From Anisus vortex (lineage: Eukaryota; Mollusca; Gastropoda; Planorbidae), in the NCBI GenBank assembly GCA_949126835.1, contig OX421495.1:20923079-20987078 (forward strand): a stretch of 64,000 nt of DNA, in the 5' to 3' direction. Below, in pieces: positions 61,862 to 64,000 of this stretch. The notes beneath the pieces were generated by a model that saw only the letters and a list, made by a program, of their open reading frames with translations, was not told the DNA's origin and did not search any database. The stretch's first letter is position 1; the number at the start of each line of letters is the position of its first letter. The position numbers were made by a program, and so were the translations under genes.

Positions 61862-62005
61862 CTTTAGGGTGTCCCTGAGTCTACCCAACATTAGTTGGGG
61901 TAAAGTTTTGTGCTTGCCACACATCCCCTAGTATGCGTAGCCACAGAAACTGGTGAACGCTGCTTCACCAGCCCTATGATCAGTTTGGTCTGAAGGGTAC
62001 TTTAC
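61862..62005 (+). mobile_element. SINE family 1, right part
   Basis: CTTTAGGGTGTCCCTGAGTC, TACCCAACATTAGTTGGGGT and GGTGAACGCTGCTTCACCAG continue the SINE body from 60571. Confidence 0.85.
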
Positions 62006-62135
62006 TTATTTGCCGTAGTAAACGCTGCATCACTTCTCTCATAATGCTACATGTTCTGAAAGTGGTGTTTTATTCATCCCTAATAATATACCCATCTCTT
62101 ATCAGAAGAATTTTCTGTGGATTATAAGATAATAT

Positions 62136-62136
<1 letters not shown>

Positions 62137-62176
<40 letters not shown>
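62137..62176. repeat. (CT)n microsatellite
   Basis: About 40 bases of nearly pure CT. Confidence 0.9.
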
Positions 62177-62179
<3 letters not shown>

Positions 62180-62180
<1 letters not shown>

Positions 62181-64000
62181 AATACCTGGAGATATCGTCA
62201 CATGGCAAGTCGCCGGAGAATGATGTTATAAAAACTAGATAACTTTTTCATGAGCTTCAGTTTTGCCAGTTATATGTTAAAGGAATTTTATTGAAAGCAT
62301 CAATGCAAAACAAAATGAATAAGCTTTAAATGTGATGTGTAAACTACAACACTAAGCCTTTTGTTTACCAACAGTTGTTGTTATGTTGTTTAAAATGTTA
62401 CTTGCAAACGGAGATATCCAAGGCAAATAGTAACAATTAAATGAATTGTGAAAAAACTTTCACTTTCGTCAAAGGCATTCGGAAAAAAAATTTACTCTGT
62501 GGGAGGAGAGTGTGTGAGAGAAAGAGAGAGGAGGAAGGGGGAGGTAATGAAAAGACCTTTCAAAGCCATTAGCTTACAATGCTATAACCGTTAGGTCAAA
62601 ACATCTAAAGCACCGATACAATAAATATTTAATCTACTATCACACCAGATTAACTCATATCTTGATAAAAGTTTTAATTGTGTTATAGAAGGCCATGATG
62701 CAATACACAAATGATAGTTTTCTTTTTAATGTGAAAATTGTAATAACTTAAAAAAAAACACAACGAAAATGGAACATTAATACGGCGGTTTGCAGGAAAA
62801 CCAACCCCCTTTTTTTCAAGAATGAATACACAATACTTAAAGAAACAGTTTAAATCTTAATGTTTCAGTTAAATGCAAGGAATCAAAGAAGAATATAATG
62901 AAACAAAATATTAAAAGTTGTATACAAGGCAAAATTATTGAAGTCGTTCTCTGGTAGACTACACGTTTACCAATCTTAGGTTTATATATTATACATGTTT
63001 AGAGTCTACACCTTTGGTCGGCATCTGAGCTTTAAACCAAAGAGCAATAACATCTATAAAGTTTAGCAGCATCATCCACTAGGTCATCCATGATTCAGTC
63101 CAATGAAAAGAAAACAAATATCTTACTGTTTGATTTGAACGCTGGTGTAGTATTTATTTCTATTATCTAATTTCGTAAAGTGCACTTTTTGTTTTTCTTG
63201 TGTTTACTAAATCCTTTATCTGCTACTAGTTATGTTGACAGAAGTCATCAGATCATATTTGTTTTACTCTAAATACAGTCAATAAAAAAAAAACTGCTCC
63301 TATATGTTTTTGGTGTATTTTGTTTTTTAGTCTTTGAGTCCAACGCAGAAGTGAGAGCTGTCCATACGTTGAGAGAAAAACAATCCAATCACTTATTGTC
63401 TCGAGTTATTTCCCCCTTGGGATTGCATTTTGGCTCGTTAGTTTGCAGACTCGATCTGTCATTTTCTCCCTGCAAATTTTTTATTCTCCTAAAGTATTAA
63501 AGCAACTCTCTATCGCACAGTATTAACACAAACTTCATAGTACAATTATTAATTAAATAGATAATGAAAATAAACAGTAATTTTAGGAAACCGAATATAT
63601 TCACAAATGACAAGAGTAACACCAGTAAGGCGTAGTTTAATCATAGTTTAATCGCTAAACAAACAAAGAGTGTGAAGTAGAAATAATACACAAGGCATTA
63701 CAATATAGTTTAACAATTTAAAATTATATAATAATCTATTAGAATGCTCAGATAGATAGATATGATTATAGTGTCGAGACAAAAACACATATTTAGCAAA
63801 TATAGCACTAAACAAGCAGTTACAGTATGCAAGGGGGCGGCGCTGAAACTTTTGCCCTGGGGCGCTACATACGCTTAAAAAGGCTCTGCATATGAAAGAA
63901 CAAATGCATGTAAGTATTTTTTCTTCCCGAGTGGCATCCGGGCATCGGATGGGTGACCTAAGCAAACCAGGTAAACCAGTAACTTAACACCATTTAAAAT
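62180..64000. other. AT-rich flank, no feature seen
   Basis: No exon, SINE or array recognised. Short GC-richer pieces near 63830-63880 and 63925-63975 could be repeat fragments. Confidence 0.4.

Overview
This is AT-rich eukaryotic nuclear DNA with spliced genes, long introns, tRNA-derived SINEs, LINE fragments, LTR elements, hAT elements and many minisatellites. The high density of the palindrome TAGGCCTA (especially 14.1-18.2 kb) and the style of the SINEs suggest a mollusc, probably a heterobranch/hygrophilan gastropod. That assignment is inference, not proof. No bacterial-type gene, CRISPR array or rRNA was seen.

Two protein-coding genes were assembled by hand from matching splice sites and codon phases. 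They face each other tail to tail. (1) On the + strand, 1699-21408, are the last seven coding exons of an ABCG5/ABCG8-type sterol half-transporter: Walker B through six membrane segments to the stop codon. The 5' exons lie before the window. (2) On the - strand, 56906-27553, are ten coding exons of a calpain-5-like protein, 849 codons in one continuous frame. Its active-site Cys is Gly and its active-site Asn is Cys. A single 1.1-kb exon inserts about 310 Ser-rich residues between the protease core and the CBSW (domain III) fold. It is probably a non-proteolytic calpain.

The introns and intergenic DNA hold the rest. 1-1104: 3' end of a Ty3/gypsy element with its LTR. 1412-1542: a perfect 131-bp palindrome. 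2.3-4.6 kb: nested MITEs, a LINE end and a hAT element with 8-bp target duplications. 5110-11021: a complete-looking LTR element on the - strand with 610-bp LTRs differing at 3 sites. Its polyprotein runs gag-protease-integrase, ends where reverse transcriptase should begin, and has no RT/RNase H, which resembles a Gmr1-type domain order with RT deleted. 13.9-18.4 kb: a 4.5-kb element with terminal inverted repeats. 22.7-24.0 kb: an 18-bp satellite between the two genes. 28-34.7 kb, 38-46.8 kb and 51.5-52.5 kb: LINE, hAT and SINE debris. 47.7-49.4 kb: a hierarchical satellite. 60.5-62.0 kb: a SINE split by a hAT element.

The most unusual pattern is that several minisatellites begin exactly at exon edges. 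Two arrays repeat a 5' splice donor (12 units at 11945-12306 in the transporter; 10 units at 56293-56766 in the calpain). A third repeats the last codons and stop codon of the transporter (17 units of exactly 52 bp). Two more degenerate arrays start a few bases past donors. This may be a real mutational process tied to exon ends, or a source of alternative splice sites.
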